The position numbers were made by a program, and so were the translations under genes. Below the pieces are notes generated by a model, which was not told where the DNA came from, did not search any database, and worked only from the letters and a program-made list of their open reading frames with translations. Positions 23,521 to 36,509 of a stretch of DNA of 64,000 nucleotides are shown here, in pieces. This stretch comes from Artocarpus heterophyllus (taxonomy: Eukaryota > Streptophyta > Magnoliopsida > Rosales > Moraceae). The DNA is taken from assembly GCA_025403435.1 (NCBI GenBank), contig CM046341.1, forward strand, positions 20,297,460 to 20,361,459, read 5' to 3'. Within the stretch, counting starts at the first letter, position 1, and each line of letters starts with the position of its first letter.

Positions 23521-25798
23521 TGTAACACCTCGATTTTTAATTCAGTGTAATTAGTATTAAAATAGTGAATTAGTGTACTATAATGTAAGTCTGAACTTAA
23601 TTTAACTATTTTGTAATATTTTCAAATTAGAATTTCTTTTAATTATTTCTAATCACTCTTTATTATTTTAATTGTTTTAATTGTTATTTTGAATTTTTGA
23701 AACAAAACAATTTGTCAAATGCTTGATAAATCCTTCTTTGAAAACCATGTGATAAGGACATGGTTTTATCTGAGGAAAACTACCCCTCCTTTCTCTATTT
23801 ATTTCCTCTCCCTCTCCTTCCCTCACCCACTCTCTTAGCACTCTCTCTCTCAGCTCTCCCTTCCTCTCTCTTGTTCCCTCTCACATTCTCTCTCTCTCCT
23901 TTTGATTTCAAAAATTGAGCAAAAACTCTCGATCTCCAGCAAGATTAGAATGCTTGGAAGCAAGGATTGGCCTCCACAAACTTGGATTCAAGCTCAAATT
24001 TCAAGGTTAGTTTAACTTTTTTTAAAAATTTCAAACTTTTTCTCTAAATTTTCAATTTCTTTATAAAGTTATAATCTGAGTTTCTTGAGCATAGGAAACC
24101 TTAAATCTAGGTTAGTAGAACATAAACCCTCACAAATTTGAGCTTGATTTGGACAAAATCAAGCTTGATAAACTTTTTCCCTTTTTCTCCATTTTTGGAT
24201 TTCTTTGAAATTTTCTATGTAAATCTTGTTTAAAATTATTTAAACGTGTTCTATTATATTTTTCTATCATTTATGAACATTACCTATGCTTGAGAATTGA
24301 GAAACTAGGTTTAGATTGAGATTTTGATCTCGAGGAGGCCGAGACTCGACGTCTTAGGTCCTCAGATTTTTCCAATTTGGCAGGCCGATCTTGAACATTG
24401 GTAGGCTAGACTCATGAGTTCGGTATTCTGGATTCATATCATCGATAGGCCAAACCTGGGAAAGTTTGATAGACTGGTCCTGCATGGTCAATAGGCCAAA
24501 CTGTGTAGTTCGGCAGGCAGGACCAGAGAATTTTGCAGGCCAAACGGTCATAGGAAAAATGACTATTTTTCATCCGTTTTTATTATTTTAAACCCAGATT
24601 GAGGATTTAAACCTTACAATATGATCTTACGGACATAAATGGCACATTAGGACACCATAAGATAGCTTAATAGTGTAGAAAATCTCAAGCTAGATGTTGA
24701 TGAACTTAGTTTACATTTAAGGTCATTCGTGGTTCCGTAGGCTAATGTACAGGGGGTCGGGACTACTGTGCTGAGTCACAATACAGGATGTCGAGGTAGG
24801 ACTTCTACCTCTTTCTTTGGAAACCAGGTTTTTAAGCAATTTTGGCCTCAAAAGATTTTCTCAAAATGTTTTCAATGAATGACAAAATGTTTTAAATATT
24901 TTCAAAGGGGGCCTTTGCCCACAAAATGATTTCTTTCAATTTGATTTTTTAAGGAATGATTAAAATGAATTTCTCAGTATTTTTCACTACTGGCCTAAGA
25001 ATGAATGTTCATAATGAATCAAATAATGAATGTAATAGAGAATACTCGGCAATATGGGATTTAAATAATGATAAATACACAAAAGGGCATGATGCCATAT
25101 TTAGAGATTGGGTGATATAGAGTGCGACCTTGGGGGCAGGTCCTGAAACCCAGCTGAGCCACTACGGTGGTAACATATATGGTTTGCCCGAGGAAGACAA
25201 TAAGATTCCTTCTGGATGAACAAAGAACTGTGTTGGTAAAAACGATTTAAATGAATTATTTGTTCATTTATTTGTCAAATTTGTTTTCTAAATACTTTTT
25301 GGAATGCGAAATTTTATGTTCAAATTAATGTTTTTTCTAAATCTACTCCTACTAAGCCTTCTGCTCACATTTCTTTATTTGTTTTTAAACCCTTTCCCTT
25401 TAGGTGGATTACAGCTTAAAACCAATTGGGAGGCAACAAGGTAAACTCCTGAGTTGTAGGAATTCTGTTTAGGTTGTTTCTTTATTTAAATTAAGGCATC
25501 TATTATTTAAACTTTTATTTCTTATATTGGACTGTAATTGTAATATTTTATTGTTGATACCATGTGTGTGCACTAATATGGGTCCGGTGGAGCCTGGCTT
25601 ATGTTTAACTGTCATTGTTATTTTATTTTATGATTAATTGTTTTCAAATTAACAATAATAGCTTTAAAAATGTTTTACTCTATCATGGTTTTCAAAAATA
25701 ACCCAAAAATCATTTAATTGGTGTTTTTAATAAAAAATCTGCATATAAATTAACTTAATCAATTCATCACGCAACTACCCACACTTCAGGGCGTGATA
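23521..25798 (+). mobile_element. Solo LTR (2278 bp) related to the G1 family
   Basis: It starts TGTAACACCTCG and ends CAGGGCGTGATA, and is flanked by CTTTC and CTTTT, a 5-bp duplication with one transition. Along its length it follows the G1 LTR order: CT-rich tract (23800-23900), 22-bp dyad array (24376-24550), the segment GACCTTGGGGGCAGGTCCTG (25125-25144) and the CTCACATTT box (25363). It is more diverged than the two G1 LTRs are from each other. No internal region is present, so recombination has removed it. Confidence 0.85.
24376..24550 (+). repeat. 21-22-bp dyad-core array in the solo LTR, decayed
   Basis: About eight units of the GGCAGGCCGAAC type can be traced, such as TTTGGCAGGCCGATC near 24376 and GTTCGGCAGGCAGGACC near 24509. 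Most cores carry one to three transitions, so this array is older than those in G1 and the copia copies. Confidence 0.7.
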
Positions 25799-25803
25799 CT
25801 TTT

Positions 25804-26849
25804 TTATTTTAAAAAAATACTTCTTTGTTTAAAAATAATTATTATTACACCAATACTCATCAATAATTGACACTACAAGAAAACTTCCTTGTTTAAAATC
25901 GTACAGACATTTATAATTGTAAAGATCTCAAAAATATAGGAAATTGGCTTTGAAATCTGCCGTGATGCATGACGTATCCACTCATGTAGAAGCTTAAAAA
26001 TCCGTCTGATATTGCTTATATGGAAGTCCCTTGCTGATGAGGATGCTTATGTATCAATGCATACGTTGGTTTTTATGGTTGTGTACTGACATGGATGTCT
26101 ACTTTGATTGACATATAGTAGTGACATGTTATCTGACATGTTATCTGACATGTGACATATATTATATATGCCATATAGTCTAAATTTACTGACATAGTAA
26201 TGACATGTCTGACTTGGCAAATGTGTAGACAGAAGAATTGTCATTTTTGAGTTTTTTTTTAATAATAGAATCTTGTACGTAAAGTCATTAAATGTGTAGG
26301 CAAAGCCTTTAAATGTATGGGTAAAGATTTCAATTGTATAGAAACTAGAATTATGATATAAGCATCAAGACCAAAAATATCCCATCGAAAAAAAAAATCT
26401 CAAAACAGTTACTAATGTCATACAAAAGACAAGGCCTCAAATACAAAGTCATGATCCCCCATGTCGTTAAAGGAGTGACATAAACTATAAAGTCGCATAA
26501 GTTACGCAGAAGGGATTGCATCAGAAGGGATGCCAGAAGAACAAAACTAGAGTGTAGTGGTAAAGGTCCAGAACTCTGATTATATACATATGCAGGCTGA
26601 GATGGTGGTAATATAATATTATTGACACAGTACCTGACGATGCTCATCAAGAATTCCCTCGACATTATAGAGATGAGATTTAGTAGGATTCAACTCCGTT
26701 AGCAACTCGTCATAATTTGGGCTTTGAACAAGGCAACTAGATGAGTCAATCATATCAGAAGTCGTCATATGGGTAGCGGGAGACCCATTCTATTCTCTTA
26801 AATGAATAGAGACTTATTGCCGTGAACTCACTCTAAGTTATTCTTATCA
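25804..26849. other. Spacer with an isolated CACTA-type terminus at 25871
   Basis: CACTACAAGAAAACTTCC at 25871-25888 matches the CACTA terminal inverted repeat in plus orientation. It is followed by motifs such as TTATAATTGTAAAGATCTC and, later, ATGGGTAAAGATTTCAATTGTA (26317-26338) that may be subterminal repeats. I find no partner end, so its size is unknown. A minus-strand frame at 26351-26665 encodes nothing I recognise. Confidence 0.5.
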
Positions 26850-26869
26850 CACTACAAGAAATTTTTTAT

Positions 26870-27190
26870 TATACGACCTTTATTTAATGACCGTTTCTTA
26901 AAAACTGTAGTAGTAAGGAGAAAAAAGTGCGACGAGTTACACCCGAAAAGACAAAAACCATCGCAGAATGGAGCTTTAGCTACCAGGACGGGGTTATTAA
27001 AAAACCGTCATGGAATTGACAGGCTATCATGATGGTTTTTAAAAAAACTGTCGTGGTAGCATACCTATCTCACAACGGTTTTTTAAAAAACCGTCATGGA
27101 ATAGAGAGATATCACGATGGTAAAAAACCGCCCTGGTAGCTGCAGTGCATTCCATGACGGTTTTTTAATAAAACTGTCGTAGTAGCTTAC
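26870..27190. repeat. CACTA-2 left subterminal repeats
   Basis: Palindromic motifs of the CCATGACGGTTTTTTAAAAAACCGTC type and ACTGTCGTGGTAGC repeat at least six times in alternating orientation. The family differs from the AGCGACGACATTTGTCGTCGCT motifs of CACTA-1, so the two elements probably answer to different binding proteins. Confidence 0.8.
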
Positions 27191-27607
27191 TTAAAACCCC
27201 TTTTTCCCACCTCAACATTCAGACACAATTCACAAACTCGCTTCTCAAATACAAACATAGACCCATCTGAATCAGCTGCCGCTGTCTCTCTCCGCCTCCA
27301 CACTCCTTAATCTCAGCCCAAATTGTAAGTTTTCGTTAGAAATTGATAAATTGTTGTTGATTGTGCTGTATAATTAATCTGAAATTGATAAATAGTTGTT
27401 GATTTTGTTGTTTATTTGATGAAATTTGTATTGTGGATCATGGGTATGATTTATTTGTTTTATAATGAGTATGTGCAACTTGTTTTATGATGGGTGATGT
27501 TTTTGTTTTATGATTAATTAATATATATAGGTGGGTATATATATAAATTGTGAAATTAATTTTAATTGAATATTTGCTATTTATTATTTCGATTTAGAAA
27601 TTGCAAA

Positions 27608-29789
27608 ATGGAAAGGAAATGGATGTGGGATTTTCGATTGTCTAGGGAGTATGTGAATGGTGTGGAAGAGTCCTTGAATTTTGCCACAAGTCATGCCAAT
27701 GGTGATAAAATTTGGTGTCCTTGTGTTCAATGTGGAAACCATAGATTGCATCCAATTCCAATTGTTAGAGGACATTTATTTCGAAATGGAATTATAAGTA
27801 GTTATCAAACATGGCTTTTTCATGATGAGTCTAATTTCAATCCAAGTTTACTAAGTAAAGAAAAGGAAGCTGTTGTGGAGGATAATATGGATGATCAAGA
27901 CAATATGGTTGACATGGTCAATGATTTAGAAGAACACTTTGTGCACCGTCTGGACTTATTTGAGACAATGATGAATAATGCGGAGACACCCATGTATGAG
28001 GGGTGTACCAATTTCACTAAATTGTCTGTTTTAGTTGGATTATGTAATTTGAAAGCATCGGGTGTGTGGTCAAATTCTAGTTTCACAAAGCTTTTGGAAT
28101 TTTTAGGAAGGCTTCTACCATAGGGTAATAAATTACCAACTAGTATGTATGAGGCTAAGAAGACTTTGAGCACTTTGGGAATAGATTATGAGATAATTCA
28201 TGCTTGTGAAAATGATTGTGTTCTATATAGGAATGAGTATGAGAACGAAAATTATTGTCTAGTTTGTAAACAAGCAAGGTGGAAGACAGGAAAGGAGCCA
28301 AAAGACGACAAGAATGGACTACCAAAGAAAGTGTTATGGCACATTCCACCGGCACCACGTTTGAGGCATTTATTCAGAAACCTAGAACATGCCAAGAATT
28401 TGACATGGCACCATGACAAATGGGTCGATGATGGTATGCTTAGACACCTGGCGGATTCACCACAATGGAAGACTTTTAAAGCCGATCATCCCAAATTTAG
28501 TGCAGATCCAAGAAACATACATTTCGCTTTGTCGAAGAATGGAATAAACCCACATGGTAACATGAGTAGTAGGCATGGCACTTGGCTCATAATACTTGTT
28601 AACTATAATCTCCCTTTGAAGATGTGCATGAAGCAAAATTTTTTAATGTTGTCTTTATTGATTTCGAGTCCTTACCAACCAGGCAATGACATTGATGTAT
28701 ACTTGGCACTGTTAATCGATGACCTAAAAAAGTTGTGGGAAAATGGAGTTGAAGTTAGAGATGCTTACCGAAAAGAGAGATTCACGCTCCGTGCAATTTG
28801 ATATGGACAATTAACGACTTCCCTGCATATGGCAATTTATCTGGTTATTTTATGAAGATTTCTATTAGTTGTCCTATTTGCATATGGAAACATCTCACAA
28901 ATGGTTGAAGAATGGTAAGAAAATCATTTTTCTTGGTCATAGAAGATGGTTGCCAAGAGATCATCGCTATCGCAAACAAAAGAAAGCTTTGATGGCAACA
29001 ACGAAGAAAGAGACCCTCCTTGCCCTTTGACAGGTGAGCAAATATTTGAAATGGTAAAAGATATAAGAGTCGTATTCGGTAAGAGAAAGTGAACGAGCTG
29101 CCAAATGATGGACCTGGGAAAAAAAGACCAATCTTCTTTGATCTTCCATATTGGAAGACACTTTTTATTCGTCATTGCTTGGATGTTATGCATATTGAGA
29201 AAAACACTTGTGAATCCGTAGTCGGCACGTTGCTTGACATTCCAGGCAAGACTAAGGATGGTGAAAAAGCTCGGTTGGATCTCATGGAAATGGAAATTAG
29301 GCCTAATTTGTTTCCTGAGAAAAGAGGGAACCGTACTTACTTACCTCCGGCAAAGCACATGTTATCCAGAGCAGAAAAGAGAAAGCTTTATGAATGGCTT
29401 GCTTCCTTAAAAGTATCGAATAGGTATTCTTTGAACTTCAAAAAGTTGGTGTCGGTGAAGGATTTGAAACTTATTGGCATGAAAAGACACGATTTTCATG
29501 TGTTGATGCAGCAATTACTACCACTTACTTTGCGGGGAATTCTAACAAAGGATGTGAGATTTGCAATTTCCAAGTTGCGTTCGTTCTTGAATTCAATATG
29601 CTCAAAGGTCATTGATCCACTTGTGCTAGATTCACTGCAATCGGAGTTGGTACAAACCTTATGCATGCTTGAAAAGTTTTTTCCCTTGGCATTTTTTGAC
29701 ATTGTGATTCATTTAACGTTGCACTTAGCACGTGACGTTAATTTATGCGGACCGGTGTATTTGAGATGGATGTACCCATTTGAAAGATA
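27608..29789 (+). pseudogene. CACTA-2 TNP2-like transposase, 5' part
   Basis: The ATG at 27608 opens MERKWMWDF and CPCVQCGNHRLH, a clear Transpos_assoc domain. One TAG stop (28121-28123) interrupts the frame, which continues unchanged to 28801 with IIHACENDCVLYRNEY, LRHLFRNLEHAKNLTWHHDK and NDIDVYLALLIDDLKKLW, the TNP2 core. A frameshift near 28800 follows, with a shortened region containing GHRRWLP. At 29089-29789 the DUF4218 segment reads DVMHIEKNTCESVVGTLLDI and ends WMYPFER. Copia A is inserted in the next codon. Apart from the insertion, the lesions are one stop, a frameshift and local loss. Confidence 0.9.
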
Positions 29790-30087
29790 TGTTAGACATG
29801 TATGCCCTAAGGAGTAAAAATATAATATGTTTTTGGAGACATTTTTATCAATAAAGAATTTATTCAATATTTATATACCAAATCTTGTCCTCTTTATGTT
29901 CATATTTGTTGAATGTATGTTAAGCAAACAATAGTTTGAGACTATTGGTCTAAACCTTAAGAATTGGGCATATGATGGACGGATTACGCGGAAGACATGA
30001 TTCTTAAGGTGATGGTCTAAATCATACGATCCACAATCGAGGGAATAAATTTGGGCGCTTTATTGACGCAAAGATTGTTATGCTGTC
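29790..30087 (+). repeat. Copia A 5' LTR, first piece
   Basis: It starts TGTTAGACATGTATGCCC and stops where copy B is inserted. The last five bases, CTGTC (30083-30087), are duplicated at 39785-39789. Its sequence continues at 39790, as comparison with the LTRs of copy C shows. Confidence 0.93.
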
Positions 30088-32140
30088 TGTTGGAAACAAA
30101 GTGCGCAGCGGAATTTTTAAAAATTTTCATCAGAGTATTTTCCAAAACACAAGTGTGACATGTTATATGTATAAATGAAACAGATCTTACTAACCTCAGT
30201 GTGCCGAAGAACCTCCGCGACCTGTGTAGAGAAGTAACGTTCCAGAAGAGCCTCAACCAACTGGTCTTCTTTGCTATTCTCTATCCACAACCGGAGTGAG
30301 TGTGGGCTCACACGTACAGCTCTTCCACCGGTGACTCTCCTTCCAGCCAACAGAGAGAACCCAAAGCTAGTGTTCGTGATTTGTGAACAAAAGCTCTCAG
30401 GGAGTTTTCAGATGCTCACTAGAAGAGTATCACTCTTAATCTCTCAAATTGATCTAAGTAAATCATTAGACTTACTTCCTTTTTATACCTATTGGTCCTT
30501 GGGGTCAGTCCATATCAGATTAGGTCTCAAAAATCAAAACAGAATCAAGTTTGGATCAATATCTGATAAGATACGCGTGAAAAACGCGTAATCTTATGTG
30601 CGCTGATAGGCAGGCCGAACTGTCTGATAGGCAGGCCGAACTGCCCAGTTCGGCAGGCCAAACACGTCATCCGGCAGGCCGAACACGTCATCCGGCAAGC
30701 CGAACTGCCGAGAAAAAATCTCTGTGAATCTTTTATTTTTCACCCGAGATTCTAAAGGATAAAGTCTCAGTTTTGATTCAAATAGCCCAATAGAAAAGAT
30801 ATCTGATCAAAACAAACTTTATCAAGATAATCTCTAAGAAAATAAATCAATTCACAATAATTCTACAAGTTTATCTTGTTCTAATTGTCCAAAATTAAAA
30901 CAACCGATAAACAGACAAGAATTATCCGAACGCAATAATTCAACAAGTTCATCTTGAACTAATTTTTTTACATAATTAATTCAACCGATAAACAGACATG
31001 AATTATTTGATTCTTACAAATTTTAAACCAATCTGATAAATCCGACATAAGTCACCAATTATTGGAAAAGCACGCCGTGTCGTTACAGGATTTTGTGAGC
31101 TAGCAAAGGGGACCAAAATGGACCTATAAAGTTCAAGCTCATGATAATTATGAAACCCAATATCCCAGATATACATTTCACAATTATCAACTCCAACGCT
31201 ACTCCACTAAAAGCTTGGAGCTGCACTCTCGAACTTTATAGAATTACGAAGCTCGTGTAGCTAAGTCTCCATGACATATCATAGTGTATCGCATCCCCAT
31301 ATGATCATCCATAATCGGCTTAAGGACAAGTTCTGTCTTACCTTCCCGATTATTTTTATCTTACGTTCCATTGTCTCACCATTAGAAAACTTACCATCCA
31401 AAGATAGTATACCATTCGGTTACACCTATGTATCCAAATGGTTGAGCGCTCCAGTTTTCCAATTACAGGACAACGCATATAAGAGGATATCATTACTCCT
31501 AAAGAGGAGCTATGGATTCCATATCTATGAATAACAAGTCTACGCTATCAAGAGTGATGCCTCCAACGTACCGGCATGCATGCCACTATAGAGATGTGGG
31601 AGTCACCCATTGGTACATCAAAAGACACAAGTCGAGACAACGGGCCCATTATTCATCTCAGGATTAAGATACAATAGAAATGATTGTCTAAAGTGAATCA
31701 ATTTGCTAAGACAGAATTATTAATCCAAATCAATTCACTTTATGTCCCGATCCAACACATCGTCACCTTTGACAACGTGCCAATGTTTCTATTCATGGAG
31801 TCCAACTCCGATGGTCAAGACAAACCATCTCCCAAAAGGGATATAGACAACATAACAATCTTTACATGCATAAAGCACCCAACTTTATTCCCTCGATTGC
31901 GGATCATATGTTTTAGACCGTCACCCTAAGAATTGTGTCTTCCGCATAATCATCCCATCATATGCCCAATTCTTAAGGTTTAGACTGACAGTCTGAGACT
32001 ACTGTTTGCTTATCATACATTCAACAAATATGAACGTGAAGAGGACAATATTTGGTATATTTATGAATAAATTATTTATTGATAAAAATGTCTCCAAAAA
32101 CGTATTACATTTTTACTCCTTAGAGCATACATGTCTAACA
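30088..32140 (-). repeat. Copia B 3' LTR (2053 bp)
   Basis: On the minus strand it starts TGTTAGACATG at 32140 and ends TTCCAACA at 30088. The polypurine tract lies at 32141-32152. The TATA box (minus strand TATAAAAAGG) is at 30478-30487. It carries five units of the 21-bp array. Confidence 0.95.
30608..30712 (+). repeat. 21-bp dyad-core array in copia B 3' LTR, 5 units
   Basis: GGCAGGCC or GGCAAGCC cores start at 30610, 30631, 30653, 30674 and 30695, spacing 21, 22, 21 and 21 bp. The sister LTR has three units. In element orientation the cores read GGCCTGCC and lie about 120-230 bp upstream of the TATA box. Confidence 0.9.
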
Positions 32141-32154
32141 ATCTCCCACTTGCA

Positions 32155-35100
32155 CTAAGTGAGTAAATACTGCAAATTTCGCATCCCCATAGCTTCCACA
32201 TGCCTCTCGAAGACTCTCCCAGTAAGTGTCTTCGTAAATGGATCAGCTAAATTATCCTCTGATGCGATCTTGCACACCGTGACATGCCCGCTCTCAACGA
32301 AGTCCTTTATCACATGATACTTCCGATCAATATGCTTACTCTTCTTATGAAATCTTGGTTCCTTAGCATTAGCTACCGCCGCACTGTTATCACAGTACAG
32401 TGATACCGCCTTATCCATACCAGGAACTACCTCAAGATCCCCAAGGAACTTGCGGAGCCACACTGCTTCTTTCGAAGCATCACTAGCCGCCACATACTCG
32501 GCCTCCATCGTTGAATCTGAAGTGCAATCTTGCTTCGCACTTCTCCAACTGATGGCACCGCCACCTAGAGTAAACACAAACCCCGAAGTCGATTTCCTAG
32601 AATCCAGACAGGATTGAAAATCTGAATCAGTGTATCCTAGAGGAGTTAAATCCTCACCCGAATACACAAGCATATACCCTCGAGTCCTTCTCAGGTACTT
32701 GAAAATATGCTTTACCGCAACCCAATGGTTCGGTCCTGGATCCGCCTGAAATCGACTCACTATCCCGACCGCATAGCTAATATCCGGTCGAGTGCAAAGC
32801 ATGGCATACATGAGACTACCCACTGCCGAAGCATAAGGCACCTTCTTCATGTATTCTCTTTCTTCATAAGACTTTGGAGAGTCTTTCTTAGAAAGAGTAA
32901 TTCCAGACCTAGATGGTTGCCCACCTTTCTTGGAATCCTGCATTGCAAACCTCCTGAGAATTTTATCTATGTAGCTGGCCTGTGACAAAGCTATCATTTT
33001 GTTCTTCCTATCCCGAAAGATCTGGATACCGAGAACAAAATTAGCCTCACCCAAGTCCTTCATGTCAAACTGCTTGGTCAACCATAATTTGACCGATGAC
33101 AACGCCCCAACGTCATTGCCAATTAGCAGAATGTCATCTACATAGAGTAGTAAAAAAACCACCTTCCCATCCTTTATGTGTTTGTAAACACATGGTTCAT
33201 CCACATTTTGTGAGAACCCATAAGTCTTGATCACTTGATCAAATCTTATGTTCCAAGAATGAGAAGCCTGCTTAAGTCCATAAATTGACTTTAGCAGCTT
33301 ACAAACCTTACCTTCTTGACCCGCGACCTTGAACCCGTCTGGTTGTTCCATACAAATGGACTCATCAAGATAGCCATTCAGAAAAGCCGTCTTGACATCC
33401 ATCTGCCAAATCTCGTAGTCGAGAGCGGCAGCTATGGACAAGAGAATCTGGATGGACTTAAGCATGGCTACAGGTGAAAAAGTTTCCTCATAATCGATTC
33501 CTTCCTTTTGCGTATAACCCTTAGCTACCAGTCTAGCCTTAAAGGTTTCGACCTTTCCATCCACTCCTCTTTTCCTCTTGTAGATCCACTTACACCCTAT
33601 AGGTTTTACCCCTTCGGGAAGATCCACAAGTTCCCAGACCCGATTAGTCTCCATGGACTTCATCTCAATGTTCATGGCCTCTGTCCAGAGTCTTGAATCA
33701 ACATCCTCCATAGCTTCTGTGTAAGTATAAGGATCCCTGTCATGTTCATCCGGTTCAGCCAAAAAGACCTCCCCATTGAACATATACCTTTCAGGTTGAC
33801 GCTCGATCCTCCCACTACGCCGAAGCCCCTGAGATTGTTGTTTAGGTTTGTTTGGTTTTTCTACACTAATCGGAATGGTTTCATTCGGAACCTCCGGAGT
33901 AAACGGATCACCCCTCAACTCCTCAAGCACCACTTTGTTTCGAGGTTTAAAGTCGTTCATGTAACTCTCCTCAAGGAAAGTTGCATTAGTTGAAACCACG
34001 ACTTTATTTTCCTTTGGGTTATAAAAATATCCCCCTTTAGTCCCTTTTGGATATCCTACAAACACGCAAACTTCTGAACGTGCTTCCAACTTATTCGGAT
34101 CCTTAAACAGAACATGAGCTGGACATCCCCATATGCGAATATGGTTTAAGGATGTCTTCCGTCTTGTCCACAACTCGTGAGGAGTTTTAGGGACCGATTT
34201 TGAAGGCACATTGTTCAAAAGATAACATGCGGTTTGTAGTTCATATCCCCAAAAGGATAAAGGCAATGATGAATAACTCATCATGGACCGAATCATGTCC
34301 AACAAAGTCCTATTCCTTCTCTCCACTAGGCCATTCTGCTGCGGAGTGCCCGGCGCAGTCAAATGGGATAAAATCCTATTCTCTAACAAGTGTCCCAAGA
34401 ACTCATCAGAAAGGTATTCCCTACCTCGATCAGATTGAAGTGCCTTTATGGGTTTACCCAATTGCTTTTCCACTTCAGCCCGAAACTCCCTGAACTTATC
34501 ATAAGTTTCGCTTTTGTGGTGCATTAGGTACGCATACCCATATCTTGAGTAATCGTCAATAAAAGTAACGAAGTACTCATACCCTCCTCGTGCCCGGATG
34601 TTCATCGGTCCGCAAACATCACTATGCACAAGTTCTAGAACCCCTTCGGCCCTATTGCCCTTAGACCCATATGGTCTTTTGGTCATTTTACCCTCCAAAC
34701 AAGACTCACATTGAGGTATAGATTCCACCTTGAAGTGACTTAAAGGTCCATCCCTTACCAACCTTTGAATCCTATTCAGGTTAATATGGCCAAGGTGCAA
34801 ATGCCAAAGATAAGTCTTATTAGAGTGAGAAGTTTTAAGTCTTTTTGAGTCATTATCATTTATCTCAGCATTAAGCAATAAGTCCATCTTAGGTTTGATA
34901 AAATATAGATTATTTTGCATCCATCCAGAACAGATAAAAGATTTGTTTTTACGAATCACCACTTTTTCATTAAAAGATACCACGTAGGAGTCTTTAAATA
35001 AAGAAGATACAGAAATTAAATTCCTTTTAAATTTAGGAACATAAAAACAATCTCGCAAAATTAAATTCCTATAATTATCAAAATAAAGATGGACATCTCC

Positions 35101-36108
35101 CACTGCTTCCGCTGAGACCAAGGATCCATCGCCCATCCGAAGCGTTAAGTCTTCACGAAGTAGACTTTTCGTTTCTTTGAATCCCTGCAGAGAAACACAA
35201 ACATGATTAGTTGCACCGGAATCTATGACCCAAATGTCACTGGATTCCTCAACCAAACAAGTTTCTAAATATAGAAGATCACACCTACCTCCCTTGGAAA
35301 GGAAGTCCTTGCAATGCTTCTTTATATGCCCGACCTTACCATAGAAGAAGCACTTAAGCTTCTTTGGGTTCTTCTTCTTCTTCTTCTTGCTCTTGGTTGT
35401 AGCAGGAATAGAAGACTTGCCACTCTTGGCCCGTTGCTTCTTTCCATTTCCAGAGTTAGAATTGGAACTAGAAGCAGCTACCATATTGGCCTCTCCACCA
35501 GTAGGAGACTCCCTGATCAGCAGTTCAAACTCCTGTAACTGTTTCATCAGTTCTGTCAAGGTCATATCCCGTCTATTGCTCAAATTAAAAGTAGCTCTAA
35601 ACGGAATAAATTCTTTAGACAGAGTCTCAAAAACCATAGTCATCTGAGTTTCAGCATCGATGTCGGCTCCATTGGTTTGAGCCTCAGCGAGGTAACCCAT
35701 GACCAACATCATATGCTCCTTTACAGATGTCCCCGGTCTCTGCCTACAGTTTAAGAGTTTTCGAAGTGCCCCTTGCCGCTTTGTTATGGCCTGGCCTCCA
35801 AACATGTCCTCAAGATTATCCAAGATCTGCTTCGCAGTCTCATAATCCTGATGTTGAGCCTGCAACACGTTGTTCATGCTAGCCATAACATAGCAACGGG
35901 CCTGATCATTAGCATCTTTCCAGCGGTCGTACGCTTGGAATTGCTCATTACTTGAGTCTCCCGTAGGCTCGGGAGGACAAGGAGTTGTCAGTACATATTT
36001 CAGTTTCTCAAAGGATAGGATGATGTCCAGCTTCCGTTTCCAATCATTATAGTTCTCACCGGTTAATTGGTTTTTGTCAAGTATCGATGATAAAGCATTT
36101 TTAGACAT
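32155..36108 (-). CDS. Copia B gag-pol polyprotein, 1317 aa, uninterrupted
   Basis: I chose the start at 36108 ([19 protein letters not shown]), because copies A and C begin there. The frame stays open 24 codons further upstream. Domains: Gag UBN2-like (about 20-225), a Lys-rich stretch, zinc knuckle (about 250-265), protease with VIDSGATNH (about 292-300), GAG-pre-integrase with WHLHLGH (about 433), and integrase with catalytic Asp in HSDVCGP (about 495), Asp in QSDRG (about 560) and Glu in VERRNRT (about 596). RT with LLYVDDILL lies near 990, and RNase H with YTDSDF near 1162. All catalytic residues are present, but the knuckle reads [14 protein letters not shown], so its second Cys is Tyr. 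The product would be a self-processing polyprotein for cytoplasmic particle assembly, reverse transcription and integration. Confidence 0.95.
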   Translation of the reverse strand: MSKNALSSILDKNQLTGENYNDWKRKLDIILSFEKLKYVLTTPCPPEPTGDSSNEQFQAYDRWKDANDQARCYVMASMNNVLQAQHQDYETAKQILDNLEDMFGGQAITKRQGALRKLLNCRQRPGTSVKEHMMLVMGYLAEAQTNGADIDAETQMTMVFETLSKEFIPFRATFNLSNRRDMTLTELMKQLQEFELLIRESPTGGEANMVAASSSNSNSGNGKKQRAKSGKSSIPATTKSKKKKKKNPKKLKCFFYGKVGHIKKHCKDFLSKGGRCDLLYLETCLVEESSDIWVIDSGATNHVCVSLQGFKETKSLLREDLTLRMGDGSLVSAEAVGDVHLYFDNYRNLILRDCFYVPKFKRNLISVSSLFKDSYVVSFNEKVVIRKNKSFICSGWMQNNLYFIKPKMDLLLNAEINDNDSKRLKTSHSNKTYLWHLHLGHINLNRIQRLVRDGPLSHFKVESIPQCESCLEGKMTKRPYGSKGNRAEGVLELVHSDVCGPMNIRARGGYEYFVTFIDDYSRYGYAYLMHHKSETYDKFREFRAEVEKQLGKPIKALQSDRGREYLSDEFLGHLLENRILSHLTAPGTPQQNGLVERRNRTLLDMIRSMMSYSSLPLSFWGYELQTACYLLNNVPSKSVPKTPHELWTRRKTSLNHIRIWGCPAHVLFKDPNKLEARSEVCVFVGYPKGTKGGYFYNPKENKVVVSTNATFLEESYMNDFKPRNKVVLEELRGDPFTPEVPNETIPISVEKPNKPKQQSQGLRRSGRIERQPERYMFNGEVFLAEPDEHDRDPYTYTEAMEDVDSRLWTEAMNIEMKSMETNRVWELVDLPEGVKPIGCKWIYKRKRGVDGKVETFKARLVAKGYTQKEGIDYEETFSPVAMLKSIQILLSIAAALDYEIWQMDVKTAFLNGYLDESICMEQPDGFKVAGQEGKVCKLLKSIYGLKQASHSWNIRFDQVIKTYGFSQNVDEPCVYKHIKDGKVVFLLLYVDDILLIGNDVGALSSVKLWLTKQFDMKDLGEANFVLGIQIFRDRKNKMIALSQASYIDKILRRFAMQDSKKGGQPSRSGITLSKKDSPKSYEEREYMKKVPYASAVGSLMYAMLCTRPDISYAVGIVSRFQADPGPNHWVAVKHIFKYLRRTRGYMLVYSGEDLTPLGYTDSDFQSCLDSRKSTSGFVFTLGGGAISWRSAKQDCTSDSTMEAEYVAASDASKEAVWLRKFLGDLEVVPGMDKAVSLYCDNSAAVANAKEPRFHKKSKHIDRKYHVIKDFVESGHVTVCKIASEDNLADPFTKTLTGRVFERHVEAMGMRNLQYLLT

Positions 36109-36259
36109 TTTCAATCTACAATAAAGAATCATATACCAAACATAAGCAAACATATATATTAATTTAGTAAGATAACACAATCATGTAAAATCATACAAAT
36201 GTGTTCATGTGTCAAAACCTTGAAAATGTCACAACCTTACAACGATAATTCCCAACTCA

Positions 36260-36509
36260 GAATTCAACAAGCTCCTAGGGGAGTCATGCCAAATTCAATC
36301 AGGAACACGGATCCCCTCCTGATTAATATATGCCATCCAGGACCCGTATGATCCAGCATATATTAATAATCGTTTCTTTGGCCATTAATTTTATTAACAG
36401 AGCTCCTAGGGGAGGTTAATAATAAAATTAACGTGAGTGTATAACCACCGTTTCAATATTTTATCCATGATTTATAATCACCACCTAGGGGTGTGCAACC
36501 ATAAATCAT
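36260..36509 (-). promoter_or_regulatory. Copia B leader stem-loops with CCTA loops
   Basis: Three hairpins lie at 36260-36296, 36385-36431 and 36467-36509. Each has an outer AT-rich stem (GAATT-type, a 14-bp TTAATTTTATTAAC type, and ATGATTTAT/ATAAATCAT), then an inner 4-bp stem closing a CCTA loop. The inner stems are CTCC/GGAG, CTCC/GGAG and CACC/GGTG in element orientation. A fourth CCCCTAGG (about 36563) sits in a weaker CCC/GGG pairing. Confidence 0.65.

Noticed and set aside
26351..26665. 104-codon minus-strand frame
   Set aside because: Hydrophobic but without recognisable motifs, flanked by transposon ends and AT-rich sequence. There is no support beyond its length.
30271..30591. Open frame of about 100 codons in the copia LTRs, repeated in every LTR copy
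   Set aside because: It recurs only because the LTR is repeated, has no recognisable domain, and covers the TATA box and start region. It is an LTR shadow, not a gene.
31271..31534. 87-codon frame (MTYHSVSHPHMIIHNRLKDK) in each copia LTR
   Set aside because: It is conserved only as LTR sequence, antisense or sense depending on the copy, with no independent evidence of coding constraint.
32707..32985. Plus-strand frames opposite copia B pol (also 33742-33993, 34200-34493, 35314-35647)
   Set aside because: They are shadows of the intact minus-strand polyprotein.
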